Of a stretch of 64,000 nt of DNA, positions 63,222 to 64,000 are shown piece after piece. The first letter of the stretch is position 1, and every line of letters starts with the position of its first letter. The notes beneath the pieces are model-generated. The model made no database searches, was not told where the DNA came from, and saw only the letters and a program-made list of their open reading frames with translations. The position numbers and the translations under genes are program-made. The stretch is from Salipiger sp. H15 (GTDB taxonomy: Bacteria > Pseudomonadota > Alphaproteobacteria > Rhodobacterales > Rhodobacteraceae), in assembly GCF_040409955.1 (NCBI RefSeq), contig NZ_CP123386.1, positions 186,001 through 250,000 on the forward strand, in the 5' to 3' direction.

Positions 63222-63908
63222 TCAGGCCGGGATTTTCCCGGTCGAGAGGATGTGCTCCATCCCCGCGTGCACGTGCGAGCGCAGCAGCGCGACGGCCGCC
63301 TCGGTCTCGCGCCAGACCACGAGGTCGCGCAGCCGCGCGTGCTCTTCCGCGGCGGGCTTGCCGCGGAAGTCGAGCGCCAGCAGGTGGTAGCGCGCGAAGC
63401 GGTCGAACATGTTGGAATGCGTCACCTTCAGCACCGGCATGTCGCAGGCCATGACGGTCGCGTGGTGGAAATCCCAGTCGTACTGCACCCATTGCGCGAC
63501 GAGGCTGCGGTCGCCGCCGATCAGCTTGGTCTCGACCGACTGCAGCTTGTGATGGCTCGAGACGACATGGGCCTCCCAGTCGAGATCGCCGATCTCGATC
63601 GAGCGGCGCAGCGCGTGACACTCCATCAACAGGCGCATCTCGCAGGTGTCGCGCAGCTCGGCCTCGCTGACCGGGGCGACGCCGAAGCCGCGGTTGTCCT
63701 CGGCGATCACGAAGCCCTCGACCACGAGCCGGTTGAGGATCTCGCGCAGGGTGGTGACGCTGGCCCCGTAGCTTTCCCGCAGCCCCTCGAGCCGCAGCCG
63801 CTGGCCGGGGGCGAGCGCGTTGCGGATGATGTCGAAGCGCAGCTTCCGCAACACGCGCTCGGCGGTGGATTCGCTGCCGGTTTCCTCGAAGAAGGACTTG
63901 GTGTTCAC
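63222..63908 (-). CDS. GntR family regulator, FCD type
   Basis: This 228-residue regulator has the winged helix RKLRFDIIRNALAPGQRLRL and ASVTTLREILNRLVVEGFVI, then an FCD domain with FHHATVMACDMPVLKVTHSN. A GTG start at 63908 is preferred because GAGG lies nine bases upstream; another GTG at 63947 would add 13 residues without a ribosome site. It is convergent with the TRAP/AroQ-like operon, leaving only three bases between stops, and is the likely regulator of that operon. The remaining bases to 64000 show nothing identifiable. Confidence 0.88.
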   Translation of the reverse strand: MNTKSFFEETGSESTAERVLRKLRFDIIRNALAPGQRLRLEGLRESYGASVTTLREILNRLVVEGFVIAEDNRGFGVAPVSEAELRDTCEMRLLMECHALRRSIEIGDLDWEAHVVSSHHKLQSVETKLIGGDRSLVAQWVQYDWDFHHATVMACDMPVLKVTHSNMFDRFARYHLLALDFRGKPAAEEHARLRDLVVWRETEAAVALLRSHVHAGMEHILSTGKIPA

Positions 63909-64000
63909 GTCGCGGGGCCTCGTTGACTCGTGCCCATCTTGTCCCACAGGAAGCGCCGGAAAAGCAACCGCAGCACCCGCGAGAGGCTCAGCGGAACTCC

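Overview
The window is about 64 kb of very GC-rich DNA. It is densely packed with short-gap operons whose members often overlap by one or four bases. The gene content points to a marine or soil alphaproteobacterium of the Rhodobacterales/Roseobacter type: many solute-binding-protein transporters (TRAP, TAXI-TRAP, tripartite tricarboxylate, amino-acid ABC), FCD-type GntR regulators, and peripheral catabolic clusters. No tRNA, rRNA, CRISPR array, transposase or phage gene was seen. It reads as an accessory catabolic region of a chromosome or megaplasmid. The replicon and species cannot be decided from the sequence.

Layout. (1) 1-443: end of an Lrp/AsnC regulator. (2) 465-8423 (minus) with a divergent GntR at 8593: an aromatic-type catabolic operon with an extradiol-dioxygenase-like VOC protein, two fumarylacetoacetate-hydrolase-family enzymes, a flavin monooxygenase, a GST-type protein and a DctPQM TRAP importer. 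(3) 9322-13319 (minus): secreted and cytosolic alpha/beta hydrolases, a bicupin dioxygenase-like protein and a LysR. (4) 13401-20866 (minus): a LysR with an apparent ATC start, a TAXI-TRAP importer, a cytosolic sulfatase and a SulP anion transporter, which together suggest organosulfate import, desulfation and sulfate disposal. (5) 20944-26302: GntR, an M20 amidohydrolase and a polar amino-acid ABC transporter, ending in a strong terminator. (6) 26385-36766: a divergent cluster. The minus arm has DapA, a DapB-like protein lacking the catalytic His, an aldehyde dehydrogenase and a three-subunit opine/D-amino-acid-type flavoenzyme whose two small parts carry frameshifts. The plus arm has an ABC importer, a saccharopine/lysine-6-dehydrogenase-like enzyme and a LysR. 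This is the best candidate for an undescribed pathway.

(7) 36786-46184: a LacI regulator, a TctCBA importer and, divergently, a pentonate-type IlvD/Edd dehydratase, a DHDPS-family dehydratase, 2-oxoglutarate semialdehyde dehydrogenase and an RraA-family protein. This is a Weimberg-type route from sugar acids to 2-oxoglutarate, with two LacI-type operators in the divergent promoter. (8) 46272-54072 (minus): a second, oppositely oriented sugar-acid cluster with paralogues of the dehydratase and semialdehyde dehydrogenase, plus KdgD, a TPP enzyme and two D-2-hydroxyacid dehydrogenases. A divergent GntR lies at 54305. (9) 55099-59714: a DHDPS-family enzyme, a NIPSNAP protein and a second Tct importer. 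(10) 59906-63908: a DctPQM TRAP importer, an AroQ-like enzyme with altered substrate residues, and a convergent GntR.

The common logic is one regulator, one binding-protein-dependent importer and a short enzyme set that feeds pyruvate, 2-oxoglutarate or fumarate-type products into central metabolism. In every operon where the binding-protein gene precedes its permease, a strong hairpin lies between them. The binding protein that is last in its operon (25463-26302) is followed by a true terminator.
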